Source of the DNA: Clostridiales bacterium | Lineage (GTDB): Bacteria > Bacillota > Clostridia > Lachnospirales > WQUN01 | Direction of reading: 5' to 3' | Length of the DNA stretch: 36,346 bases | Assembly (NCBI GenBank): GCA_031269465.1 | Contig: JAISZB010000329.1 | Location: forward strand, 1-36,346 | In this document: positions 1 through 7,624 of the stretch, one piece after another | Layout: each line of letters starts with the position of its first letter | Numbering within the stretch: position 1 is the stretch's first letter | Notes under the pieces: generated by a model | Told to the model about the DNA's origin: nothing | Database searches by the model: none | What the model saw: the letters and a program-made list of their open reading frames with translations, nothing else | Made by a program: the position numbers and the translations under genes

Positions 1-102
1 GCCTTCCGGCCATTTTGACTCGAAAAGGGCGCGCTCGCAAGCTTCTTGGGTGGAGAACCTCTGTTGGAACTCTATTCTGTTAAGTTGTGGCTGTAAAGAC
101 AT
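1..102 (-). CDS. IS1595-family transposase, N-terminal part (runs off the window)
   Basis: Only the first 34 codons lie in the window. The ATG is at 102 and a GGGAGG ribosome site lies about 10 bases upstream. The visible protein begins MSLQPQLNRIEFQQRF and reaches KWPEG at the edge. The pattern of F-Q-x-R-F, a T/S-x-E-A-C segment and then L-F-x-x-K-W-P-E-G is the opening of IS1595-family transposases, just before their CPxC zinc motif. A possible outer end is at 201-225, whose complement starts GGAACTGTC, but the partner end is outside the window. The family call rests on a short stretch, and whether the rest is intact cannot be seen. Confidence 0.65.
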   Translation of the reverse strand, partial: MSLQPQLNRIEFQQRFSTQEACERALFESKWPEG

Positions 103-225
103 TTATTCTGCCTCCCGATTTTTATTTAATGTTTTTTTGTAAACCACTATTTTCATAAAGTCAAGAGAAAAATAAACTGATCAAACTGGAGACTCATTAT
201 TGTCAATTACTCAAAAGACAGTTCC

Positions 226-640
226 TTTCCAGCCATTCGCCTGGAAAATTTTCAACATATCAGAAAGACGACGAAAACATGAGGCAAAAACGAAAAAACC
301 TTCACTCATGGCCGTTCTGACGCTTAGCGGCGATGTACATAAAATATAAAGCTGAAGTTTTGGGCGTTGAAGCGTTTTTGCGGATCCGCGCCATGCAAGC
401 CGGACTTGCCCGCGCTGCGGCTGGCGCAATCACGCCGAGGATCGAAAATGCAAGCGCCCGTGCGGCTTTAAATCCCGTCGAGACAGAGCAGGCTCCATGA
501 ATATCGTCAAAGTGCCTGCGGCCTCCCCTAAAAGGAAGCCAGCCCAAGCTGCCATATGCGCTGGCTTGGGGCGATCCGGCGGCGCAGCCCCTAGCTTGAG
601 ACGGAAGCCAGTCTCTTCGGGTTTTCTTTTGCACTTGAGA
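226..640. other. Unassigned region with no recognisable gene
   Basis: This lies between the IS1595 remnant and the IS605-like right end. Both strands contain open stretches of 70-110 codons, but their residue composition (Arg, Pro and Ala rich, in several overlapping frames) is typical of shadow frames. No start with a ribosome site or family motif was found. It is probably decayed coding or IS-flanking DNA. Confidence 0.4.
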
Positions 641-665
641 ATCCCCCGCCTCTAGCTGTGGGGAC
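641..665 (-). repeat. Possible right end of an IS605/IS1341-type element
   Basis: A run of C's at 643-647 can pair with GGGG at 660-663 to give a small GC-capped hairpin. It lies about 65 bases past the stop of the tnpB remnant on the minus strand. Right ends of TnpB-carrying elements commonly have such a hairpin close behind tnpB, and the 3' part of the guide (omega) RNA overlaps it. A 14-base match to the sequence around this hairpin recurs at 32269-32282. The assignment is inferred from position and shape. Confidence 0.35.
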
Positions 666-727
666 TGTCAAATAATCTTACTCTGTTTGCGTATTCCGCT
701 AACTAAAATATTTAGAAGAAAATCTAT

Positions 728-1203
728 TTAAGGTTTTCCTGTTTCAATGCGCCCTGCCTGGCCGAGGCTACTGCAGTTTGGTACAGCGTTCCACAGGCGC
801 AGTTTCCCATGCTGGATCACGGTATGAGGCAGTTTTATATTCAGCGCATCTCTCAAGGTTGATGGCGGCTTATAAATCCCCCCATCCATCCGTTTGCCGC
901 AACCGCAGGCATAAACCCTATCTTTCAGCTTTAAATCCGCTTTTATGCTCAAATATTCCTGTCTTTGCACTCAAATTGCTTCATTTTCTATATTCGCGGA
1001 TTTTCTAACCTGCTCTTCCTTTCTTTTTGCCTTCATATTTCCGCTTAAGCTTCTCTGCTCCCGCCCCAACCTTTTTCAAGCTTCTTTATCTTTTTTGCTT
1101 TGTTTTCTATTTCAAATATCCACCCGCCGTCGGCTGCGGCAAATTCTTTCAAGCCTCAATCAACTCCCAATGAGTTCTTAGATAAGAGCAGAAAAGCGGA
1201 CGC
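728..1203 (-). pseudogene. tnpB: TnpB (IS605/IS1341-type) remnant
   Basis: TnpB is an RNA-guided DNA endonuclease of the IS200/IS605 group. Read on the minus strand from 1203, the frame gives SKNSLGVD, an in-frame TGA at 1156-1158, then GLKEFAAADGGW. That is the RuvC-I region with its catalytic Asp at 1159-1161. TGA replaces what is usually a Trp codon. A lysine-rich stretch follows, then frame changes, and an open frame from 970 gives LKLKDRVYACGCGKRMD. This resembles the C-terminal zinc finger and the start of the RuvC-III segment. The protein N-terminus is missing and several stops and shifts are present, so the gene is inactive. The order of the two TnpB landmarks makes the family call fairly firm. 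Confidence 0.65.
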
Positions 1204-1288
1204 CTATTTTGTGGCAACCTAGCAAGAAGCAAGAAACAAACTCGGCTACAGACAATACAATATACAATACAAGATGGAGGGATCAATA

Positions 1289-2113
1289 ATGCTTGGAGCA
1301 ATCGTTGGCGACATCGTAGGCTCAGTCTACGAGTGGAATAATATCAAAACAAAAGACTTTCAGCTCTTTAGTGAATACTGCTTTTTCACAGACGATACGG
1401 TTATGACCATCGCTGTGGCGGAGGCAATCATGGACGGGGGCAAAGCGGACAACTTTATTGATTCAATGATAAAATGGGGACGGCTTTACCCATATTCAGG
1501 CTACGGCGGCAAATTTGGCAACTGGATACACTCTGATGACCACATGCCATATAACTCGTGGGGTAACGGCTCGGCGATGAGAGTTTCGCCTTGCGCGGAG
1601 TTTGCCGCTCGCGCTTTTTATCCCGGCGACCGCCCTGAGTCCATTATAGATAACGCACTGCGGCTAGCGGAGATTTCGGCAAGCGTTACGCACAACCATC
1701 CCGAAGGCATAAAAGGCGCTCAGGCAACTGCCTATGCAATGGCGATTAGCTCTGGATTTTCTGCTGATATAGCAAAAAAACATATCCGCGAGGACATACC
1801 GAAACTGTACGGATATGACCTCTCTAAAACCTGTGACGAAATCCGCCCGAATTATCGTTTCAACGAGAGTTGCCAAGATACTGTGCCTCAGGCGATTGCA
1901 GCATTCCTTGAAAGCACGGACTTTGAGGACGCAATCCGCAACGCCATATCTCTCGGCGGCGATAGCGACACACTCGCGGCAATAACGGGCAGCATAGCAG
2001 AAATGGCGTATGGCATTCCGGATTGGATAAAGGATAAAGCACTCGGCTACCTTGATAAGCCGCTTATCGAGGTCTACGAGCGTTGGCGGCAGTTTCTGAA
2101 ATTTGAAGGATAG
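1289..2113 (+). CDS. ADP-ribosylglycohydrolase (DraG-like family)
   Basis: This enzyme family removes ADP-ribose from proteins or small molecules using a two-metal (Mg) centre. The protein is 274 residues when started at the ATG at 1289, which follows GGAGG at 1276-1280 with 8 bases spacing. An upstream in-frame ATG at 1274 overlaps that ribosome site and is unlikely to be used. Family landmarks are MLGAIVGDIVGS at the N-terminus, the metal motif T34-D35-D36, and the C-terminal GGDSDT (Asp225 and Asp227). Length and motif order fit a complete single-domain enzyme, with no signal peptide or membrane segment. No partner ADP-ribosyltransferase is visible nearby, so the substrate is unknown. It stands alone between debris on both sides, which suggests it is still under selection. 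Confidence 0.9.
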   Translation: MLGAIVGDIVGSVYEWNNIKTKDFQLFSEYCFFTDDTVMTIAVAEAIMDGGKADNFIDSMIKWGRLYPYSGYGGKFGNWIHSDDHMPYNSWGNGSAMRVSPCAEFAARAFYPGDRPESIIDNALRLAEISASVTHNHPEGIKGAQATAYAMAISSGFSADIAKKHIREDIPKLYGYDLSKTCDEIRPNYRFNESCQDTVPQAIAAFLESTDFEDAIRNAISLGGDSDTLAAITGSIAEMAYGIPDWIKDKALGYLDKPLIEVYERWRQFLKFEG

Positions 2114-2455
2114 AATATGGCTAGCCAAAACTAATCAACTACTTCCTGACGTTCTCCTCCTCCTACGAAGATTACCCATTCGACAACATTAATGACGGTC
2201 AGAGCGGACGGTTATGCATCACCGCGCCAATAAAAAGCGGGTCTTTAAACTTAATAGGGCAAAATATTAAGTAATGTAAAATAAATCCCATGAAATCCAC
2301 TTATAATGAGATGGACGCAGAGTTAACCCCGCTTAAGTCTAAAGACCCTAAAAAGCCGCTTGCATTGATACGCGAGAGAAGCGGCAAGCTTTGGTCAATC
2401 TAAAACTCGAACCTCCTCTGGAAGCGGATTTCCTGCGTCATGAGTTCGCCAATAT
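2114..2455. other. Non-coding debris with a short open stretch
   Basis: No gene is supported here. A short open stretch from the ATG at 2291 reads MKSTYNEMDAELTPLK and ends at a stop near 2403; another without a start lies around 2135-2270. Both look like fragments of proteins but match no family I recognise. The region also holds an ISL3-like terminal repeat match at 2239-2261. Confidence 0.35.
2239..2261 (+). repeat. Solo ISL3-like terminal repeat
   Basis: The sequence GGGTCTTTAAACTTAATAGG and the three bases after it match 20 of 23 positions of the terminal repeat that bounds the ISL3-like element at 19237. The sequence inside this end does not resemble that element, so it is either a relic end or a chance resemblance. 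Confidence 0.4.
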
Positions 2456-2496
2456 AAAAAACCGCGCTATTCTTATTGCAATAGCGCGGTTTTTAT
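2456..2496. terminator. Rho-independent terminator, probably bidirectional
   Basis: Arms ACCGCGCTATT (2461-2471) and AATAGCGCGGT (2480-2490) form a perfect 11-bp stem with an 8-base loop, with A's on the left and T's on the right. It lies downstream of the queD-like gene on the minus strand and can also end transcripts coming from the ADP-ribosylglycohydrolase side. Confidence 0.85.
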
Positions 2497-2539
2497 GGGG
2501 AGTTGTAAGTTCTCTTATAGTCTATGATATACAATGATT

Positions 2540-2662
2540 TTACGCCATTTTAAGTTTTCCATGCTTGTGTTTGAAAGAGTGAAGAACGGCTTCAATCAAG
2601 GCTTTTGGAGCGTCAACGGTGAGAACTATTGACTCTCCAGTTATATTGGTGAACCATATATT
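2540..2662 (-). other. 40-codon open frame in phase behind the queD-like stop
   Basis: Directly after the TAA of the queD-like gene, the same frame continues for 40 sense codons to a TAA at 2540. It reads NIWFTNITGESIVLTV and ends in a Lys/His-rich stretch. The composition is protein-like, with a hydrophobic strand and then a helix-like segment, but there is no ATG/GTG/TTG at its start and no ribosome site. It may be a detached C-terminal piece or a small gene that lost its start. I recognise no family. Confidence 0.3.
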
Positions 2663-3244
2663 TTACTTTTTATATCCGCACTTGTGACACACGCCGTTTT
2701 CGTCAAGAGCAATACCGCAGAGCGGACAGCGGTCTTGCTCTTTCCATGTAGAACTCTTGGTTGCTGCTCCGTATTCTTGTGATGCGCCGTTCACGCCGCT
2801 TGTAAATGTAATCTTAGCGATGTTCAGCTTATCTTTAAGCAAATCGTAAATGATTTTAATCATACCCTCGACAGTCATTGTCTCTTTAGTGACAACCAAT
2901 CGACATTCGGGATACGCTGCCGCAAGTTCCGTCTTAAAAGAGGGTCCCTTCTGCTTGTTGCTTGGCGCGCCATCTTTAATCCCCTGCGCCTCATAAACAC
3001 CGAGAATTGCGGGCAACAGCGGGTCATCCTCCCGCAAAACCAGCGCATGGTCGAAGTTCTGCAAAACTTCCCAAGCGGTTTTCTTTATCTCATTGCAGGG
3101 AAATACCATGTTGACGCCTGTATTTACGGCGTCCTCTACTTCAAGCGTAAGAATGCCGGTATGCCCGTGCAGATACTGCGCCTCGCCTTTGAACCCATAA
3201 AACCTATGGGCGTATTGCAGGTCTAACGTTGTGAAGCTTCTCAT
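2663..3244 (-). CDS. queD: QueD / 6-pyruvoyl-tetrahydropterin synthase-like protein with C-terminal zinc ribbon
   Basis: QueD makes 6-carboxytetrahydropterin from dihydroneopterin triphosphate, the first step toward queuosine after GTP cyclohydrolase. The ATG at 3244 follows an AAAGGAG site and gives 193 residues. The zinc ligands His13, His26 and His28 (YAHRF and the LHGH motif) are present. The catalytic Cys of QueD, four residues before the first His of HGH, is Ala22 here, with Glu21 beside it; PTPS-III-type enzymes use a Glu instead of that Cys. Two Cys pairs (CPLC and CHKC) near the C-terminus form a zinc ribbon that ordinary QueD lacks. The gene lies 86 bases behind a Fur-type repressor on the same strand and is probably co-transcribed with it. 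Folding and family are confident; the exact reaction is not. Confidence 0.75.
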   Translation of the reverse strand: MRSFTTLDLQYAHRFYGFKGEAQYLHGHTGILTLEVEDAVNTGVNMVFPCNEIKKTAWEVLQNFDHALVLREDDPLLPAILGVYEAQGIKDGAPSNKQKGPSFKTELAAAYPECRLVVTKETMTVEGMIKIIYDLLKDKLNIAKITFTSGVNGASQEYGAATKSSTWKEQDRCPLCGIALDENGVCHKCGYKK

Positions 3245-3330
3245 AAACTTCCACTCCTTTATAAAATTTGCGGAGAATTCCCACGCTCTCCGTTTGCGTG
3301 TAAAATAATACATCACAGCAGCATTCGCGA

Positions 3331-3723
3331 TTACGCCTGATGGTTGCCTTTGCATTCAGCGCAGATACCCTTGAATACGATATCGTGCTCGGTAAATTCA
3401 AAACCATTGCTATTCTTGATAAATTTATCAATATCCGAGATGTAATCCATATCCACATCGAAAACACGACCGCATTTCAGACACCTTGCGTGATAATGAT
3501 TGCTGCAAGTATGGTCAAAGCGGTCAGCGCCATCCGGCATCTCCCTTTTTCGTATATCCCCGATCTCGCATAATTGCTGTAAATTTCGATATACAGTCGC
3601 TCTGTTGAAATTTGGATGTTGTTTTATAAGTTCATCATATATTTCATCAGCCGTTGGGTGACAACCTAATTTTATTAAAGTCTCAAGAACCAACGTGCGT
3701 TGGATTGTGTTTCTTCTAATCAT
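3331..3723 (-). CDS. Fur-family metal- or peroxide-responsive repressor (Fur/PerR/Zur)
   Basis: This is a complete 130-residue Fur-family repressor. The winged-helix half runs to about residue 80, with the recognition segment RATVYRNLQQL. The dimerisation half carries the HYHARCLKCGRVFDVD metal region. The CLKC and CAEC pairs are the structural zinc site. The His/Asp cluster fits a Fur-family regulatory metal site but does not decide between Fur, Zur and PerR. The downstream queD-like gene favours a zinc role, because Zur-controlled QueD paralogues are known. A strong promoter with a palindromic operator in its spacer lies 36 bases upstream of the gene, which implies autoregulation. Confidence 0.88.
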   Translation of the reverse strand: MIRRNTIQRTLVLETLIKLGCHPTADEIYDELIKQHPNFNRATVYRNLQQLCEIGDIRKREMPDGADRFDHTCSNHYHARCLKCGRVFDVDMDYISDIDKFIKNSNGFEFTEHDIVFKGICAECKGNHQA

Positions 3724-3758
3724 AAAGAAAACCCCATCGCAATATATTCACAATTGAT

Positions 3759-3787
3759 ATTATATCTCAATAATGATTGAGTGTCAA
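3759..3787 (-). promoter_or_regulatory. Consensus promoter with Fur-family operator in the spacer
   Basis: On the minus strand a perfect TTGACA (3782-3787) is separated by 17 bases from a perfect TATAAT (3759-3764). The spacer contains CTCAATCATTATTGAG (3766-3781), whose 6-bp arms CTCAAT/ATTGAG are exact inverted repeats around 4 bases. A repressor bound there would cover both polymerase contacts. Fur-family operators are AT-rich inverted repeats of this kind. The likely controlled unit is the repressor gene plus the queD-like gene. Confidence 0.85.
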
Positions 3788-3789
3788 TA

Positions 3790-4940
3790 GGCAAATCAAA
3801 ATATTTTTCAAAAACTTCTTGAAGCAAAGCACTGTCGGCAATGCGCAAGCGAGCGCTGCGGCAATTGGACGTGGCGCTTATCTATCTCTTGATGACGCTC
3901 TGGAGTTGGCGGGAATGAAACGCGAAAGCGAACTCCACAACCAGACAGTCGGGTGCGCTTGCCTTTCTTGGATATCAATTCTCGGTCTTGTTTCAAGCAG
4001 GAAAGCACAGACAAGCTCACACTTGCGGACGAAGCTGTCATGGCTGGCGGCCCGCCTGCCGCAGCTCTTAAAAATCAAATGCTTAAATACCACGTACTGC
4101 ACTGTAAAAGATGTTTGTAACACACCGATAGTTTTGTGCCGCGCAGCCTCTCCGTCCGCAGCGAGAATTGGTTGCCGCATTGCGTCCCGTGCCTTGACAA
4201 ACACCGCCTGTCGCAGTCATGGCGAAAAACCGCTTTCATTCTATTCCGGTTCCGAAGCTTGATTGTGCAGTTTGTTCTTCAGCCCGGCAGCGTCATTCTG
4301 AATGTTGCAGCTGCAATTGCCCGCCCGGAAGTACAACACAGCGGTCGTGGCCGTAATGCGCATCAGCAAATTCACGGCAAGCGGAAACGGCGCTGACAGC
4401 ACGGCATTCGCCATTGGGAGTTACGCCATTGCGGGGATTATCCGCTCGCTGTGGACGCCTGGGGGGCTTAGGGATGCAGATGGCAAGCCGTCCGCGCTTC
4501 GTTGATTATGCCGATCAAATAATAATTACTCTGATTGCGATCCGCCCGCACTGCTCTTTGAACGGTTCCCGATGGGTCGGGATTGACGCTGATCTGACCG
4601 CTGAGGATTTGTACGACAAAAAAAGCATGGCGTCGCCGAGCCTATTCCGTCCGCCAAGTTGGAATCGGAAGTGTGCAAGCTCACAGGTTGTCACGCGAAT
4701 GCATTTGCAAACGTCAAGAAGGAATTGGGCGTGGAGCGCTATTAATCCGGCCGGCAATGATTCTCCGCCCTGCACGGCCGGAACACAATGAATGCCGGGG
4801 CGCTTCGAGATGCCAGGCCGCAAAAACGCCCCCGCCCATATAGTCATTGCGCTCTGAACGAAGCAGCACTGCGGGGGAGGAGCGCCCATCCTTTTCCCGC
4901 CGGCCTGATTTTAAAGGCCCTTAAAGATTTCCAATGCGGC
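3790..4940 (+). pseudogene. Unrecognised decayed coding region
   Basis: Protein-like stretches appear on the plus strand in changing frames. Examples are LADEAVMAGGPPAAALKN near 4030-4080, MRISKFTASGNGADSTAF near 4358-4410, and PSAKLESEVCKLTGCHANAF near 4640-4705, which ends in a stop near 4745. They look like one or two genes scrambled by frameshifts and stops, but I cannot name a family. No intact start with a ribosome site was seen. The calls of strand and continuity are inferences. Confidence 0.35.
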
Positions 4941-4959
4941 GCGTTCACCGGAGAGCTGG

Positions 4960-5985
4960 CCGAAGCCATGACTTCATAGAATTTCTGCGGTTCGCGCCAT
5001 TGGGGAAAGCGGCAGGATTTTTCAAGCCAATAAAATTGCTTCGCGGCTTTAGCGCGCTCAAAATACTCATATAAGGGGGAAGAAGAAGCGTGACGGCCGC
5101 GCCCGCCCCCGGCAAATGCAACGGGCGCTTTGAACTCCGTTCCGCCTTCAAAGCCAGCGCCCATTAACTCTTGCGGTAGATATGCTGATTTTCATGGAAA
5201 ACTGCCTTTTTTGGAGCTTGATTATACAGCGGGCGCTAAATGACGATATCAGCATTTAGCGCCACTCAATGGATAGTCGAGATCCAAAAAAGAAGCATTG
5301 AATGAAAATCGGCGCATTTGATTGATTGCATGGAGCCCTTTTGTCTGTTAGTCAAGCCTCGCAGGCTGTAATCGGGCGGCGTAAGGAAATCGAAGGCAAA
5401 GCGGCTGCAGCCGGCTTTGCAGCGCAGGGAGCCTTTGCGCTTGCGGCTCGCCCCGTTGCGAACGTCAAGCCGTCAAGCCGGGATTCTTGACGGCAAGGGC
5501 GGTCAATGGGCTCCAGCTTGGATATCGCGCTGTTTTTGCAGGCCCTGCAATTAGCAAAGCGCAATCATACGCCGCCCGGGAAGATTTCATCATATTCGCC
5601 GGCTGCACGCAGCCGGCATAGGCGTGAGCCAAATGCGGGCGGAGCATTATAGATTTCAGCCCCGGCGCGCCGCCCCAAGGACGGCCGGCCAAATGCAGGC
5701 CTTCCTGGCCGAAACGCGCGGGCAATTGCAAGCGCAAGGCGTGAATTCCGTCCAAAAACGCATCTATCGCCGCGTTTTCGCCAGGGGCGAACGCTCAATA
5801 AGATTTTCCGGCGCCGAAACCGCAAAAATACCCTCAAGCCGCTTATTGCATTTCGCAGCCAAATGCAGTGCGTCTTCTCCCGGGCCTCCGCGCAAGTATA
5901 AAAGAATCGGGCCGGTTGCATTGCTCGCCCGAATGGGCAAGCATTGCTTTTTATTAATCTGGACATATTCTATAGTCTTAATCAA
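4960..5985 (-). pseudogene. Alpha/beta hydrolase (proline iminopeptidase-like), split by a MITE
   Basis: The N-terminal part starts near 5985 (TTG) with IKTIEYVQINKKQCLPIRAS and the oxyanion-region segment ILLYLRGGPG (normally LHGGPG). Further on, in shifted frames, comes FGQEGLHLAGRPWGG, the nucleophile elbow. Its expected G-x-S-x-G is GRPWG, so the catalytic Ser is lost. After the palindromic element at 5184-5313, the C-terminal part resumes with YEYFERAKAAKQFYWLEKS and then CRFPQWREPQKFYEVM. The catalytic His of the usual SGHFP motif is Arg. Both halves are in the same order and strand as in an intact enzyme, so this is one gene broken by insertion, frameshifts and loss of two catalytic residues. 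Its start overlaps the stop of the CPBP fragment upstream. Confidence 0.8.
5184..5313. repeat. Palindromic MITE-like element, copy A
   Basis: About 130 bp, with terminal repeats that read GCTGATTTTCAT on the left and, complemented, GCCGATTTTCAT on the right. Inside them are TTTTTTGGAGCTTGATTATA and a diverged complement, then an inner palindrome around GATATC. It sits inside the alpha/beta hydrolase pseudogene. No reading frame is present, so movement would need a transposase supplied elsewhere. Confidence 0.85.
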
Positions 5986-6170
5986 AAGACAGCGCCGCTG
6001 AAAACAAAAACGAAATTTACCATTATGTGCATTACGGCAGGCGACAGCAGCCCTCTTGACTTAATGGCGCTCCCCCCTATGTAAAATCCGCCAATAGCGA
6101 AGATTAAGCAAGCCCATAGAGGAAATTGCAAGGAATAATGATATCCATAGATGTCAAGAGGGTAATCTGC
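5982..6170 (-). pseudogene. CPBP-family membrane protease, C-terminal fragment
   Basis: One open frame on the minus strand reads LWACLIFAIGGFYIGGSAIK and continues with LLSPAVMHIMVNF before a stop at 5982. The last CPBP (CAAX protease/bacteriocin-processing) motif has this form: a membrane helix, a short polar turn, a second helix with a conserved His and then an Asn. The earlier EExxxR motif is missing because nothing recognisable lies upstream in 6171-6341. The stop overlaps the TTG start of the alpha/beta hydrolase remnant, suggesting the two were once an operon. Confidence 0.6.
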
Positions 6171-6341
6171 TCACTGAAAAACATTTGCGACTGATGTTTT
6201 AATAAAAATACCTAAATGGATAGTTTTCCGCCTGTTTGGAGTAGACGAGCGGCTGTACGCCTACTATAATCAGATTTATTAACAAGATTTGCAATTGAAG
6301 CCCATCGGTCTATCTTAAGATCTGCATTGGGAGGAAATTAT

Positions 6342-6947
6342 ATGAACGCCACAGCGATCCGCAGGAAATTGAAAGGAAAGGATCTCATCACCATTGGCAT
6401 CTTTTCAGCCATCTATTTTGTCATCAATTTTGTGTTTATGCTTATGGGTGGATTTCACCCAATAATGTGGGTGCTTATGCCCGGGCTAATTGCGCTGTTT
6501 ACCGGGATTCCGTTTATGCTTATGGCTGCAAAGGTGCAAAAGCCAGGAGCGGTTTTTCTGATGGGTCTGATCGTCGGCCTGATATACTTTATTACAGGTC
6601 AATTTACCGTTATGATTCTTATCACATTTGTCATCGCCTGCGGCGCGGCTGAACTTGTACGCCATATAGCAAAGCATGGAAGCTCCAAAGGGAATACCGC
6701 CGCCTTTGTCTGCTTTTCACTGGGAATGGTCGGTTTGCCGCTTCCGATATGGCTGATGCGGGACAGTTTCCTTGCGCAAATCGCTGAGCAGGGTATACCC
6801 GCCGTATACATATCCGCTCTCGAGGCGCTGATTTCGCCTGTTATGTTTGCGGTACTCTTTGCCGCGCCAATTGTTGGGGCAATGATAGGAACCTTTATCA
6901 CTCGCAGTCTTTTCAAAAAACATTTTGAGAAAGCTGGCATCGTGTGA
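6342..6947 (+). CDS. ECF transporter substrate-binding (S) subunit, Trep_Strep/MptD-like family
   Basis: S subunits are small integral membrane proteins that capture a vitamin or other micronutrient and work with a shared T subunit and ATPases. The ATG at 6342 follows GGGAGG, giving 201 residues; an upstream in-frame start at 6327 would overlap that site. After a basic N-terminus (RRKLKGKDL), the protein alternates about five or six hydrophobic helices, for example near residues 17-37, 44-60, 67-100 and 160-190. The family call rests on the overall pattern and on the neighbouring T, A, AraC and ABC-exporter genes, which form a recurring cluster. The frame is intact, but its T and A partners directly downstream are broken, so it needs energising subunits encoded elsewhere or is no longer functional. 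The substrate is unknown. Confidence 0.8.
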   Translation: MNATAIRRKLKGKDLITIGIFSAIYFVINFVFMLMGGFHPIMWVLMPGLIALFTGIPFMLMAAKVQKPGAVFLMGLIVGLIYFITGQFTVMILITFVIACGAAELVRHIAKHGSSKGNTAAFVCFSLGMVGLPLPIWLMRDSFLAQIAEQGIPAVYISALEALISPVMFAVLFAAPIVGAMIGTFITRSLFKKHFEKAGIV

Positions 6948-7614
6948 TGCCGGCCCTTTGCCTTGACCCGCGAACCAAGCTGCTCCTGCTCGTTGCGGCG
7001 AATGTGGTGGCGTTTACACAGCGTTCCCTTGCGGTTGAGATCGATCATATGGTCGGCTGTTTTGCTGCTGCTTTCAGCCGCGAGCGGAAGCCTCAAATCA
7101 ACCATCAAATTGGCGTTTGCCTTTTGCTTGTGCCTCGCGCTGCAATACTTCGTCTTTCCCTATGGTCCTAAATGGGTGGCCAGCAGCCTTTCTCTCACAC
7201 TTGCCTATGGGCGAAAAATATTTCCGTGCTTGATAGCGGCGCGCTGGCTTCGCGCAAAACGCCGATCAGGGATTTGATGCTAGCGTTGCGGCGTGGCATG
7301 TTCCTCAAAGCCTGATAATTCCATTATCAGTGACATTTCGCTATTTCCCGGCCATAAGGGACGAGTTTGGGCACATCCGCGACGCGATGAAGCTGCGCAG
7401 CATTCACGACGCGGCCAAACTGGAATGCGTGGTGGTTCCTTTGATGATTTCGGCGACAACAACCGCCGAGGAGTTGTCTGCCGCTGCGGTGACAAGAGGC
7501 ATAGAAAACCCGAAGCCCAAAACCAGTTTGACTACCCTGAGGTATCGGACGGCAGATGCGATTTGCCTATGTATCGGAGCCTCATTTATAGCCGCCGCGA
7601 TTTTTGCGCGTTAG
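6947..7614 (+). pseudogene. ECF transporter transmembrane (T) subunit, frameshifted
   Basis: The T subunit (EcfT/CbiQ family) couples the S subunit to the ATPases. The ATG at 6947 overlaps the S-subunit stop and starts MPALCLDPRTKLLLLVAANV, the typical LDPRTK opening of this family. The frame is lost near 7080. It resumes in another frame as STIKLAFAFCLCLALQYFVF, and shifts again near 7265. A third frame gives VTFRYFPAIRDEFGHIRDAM and a coupling-helix AVTRGIENP segment that corresponds to the conserved Arg-Gly motif. At least two frameshifts and further substitutions make a working protein impossible. Confidence 0.75.
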
Positions 7615-7624
7615 GAGAGATTTG

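Noticed and set aside
1289-2113. Toxin-antitoxin or ADP-ribosylation defence pair around the glycohydrolase
   Set aside because: No ADP-ribosyltransferase or DarT-like gene was visible on either side, so only the single enzyme is supported.
1664-2128. Long minus-strand open frame opposite the ADP-ribosylglycohydrolase
   Set aside because: It mirrors the codon pattern of the real gene, has no ribosome site and resembles no family.
6171-6341. Riboswitch upstream of the ECF S-subunit gene
   Set aside because: The leader shows no recognisable TPP, cobalamin, FMN or folate motif and no terminator-like alternative structure.
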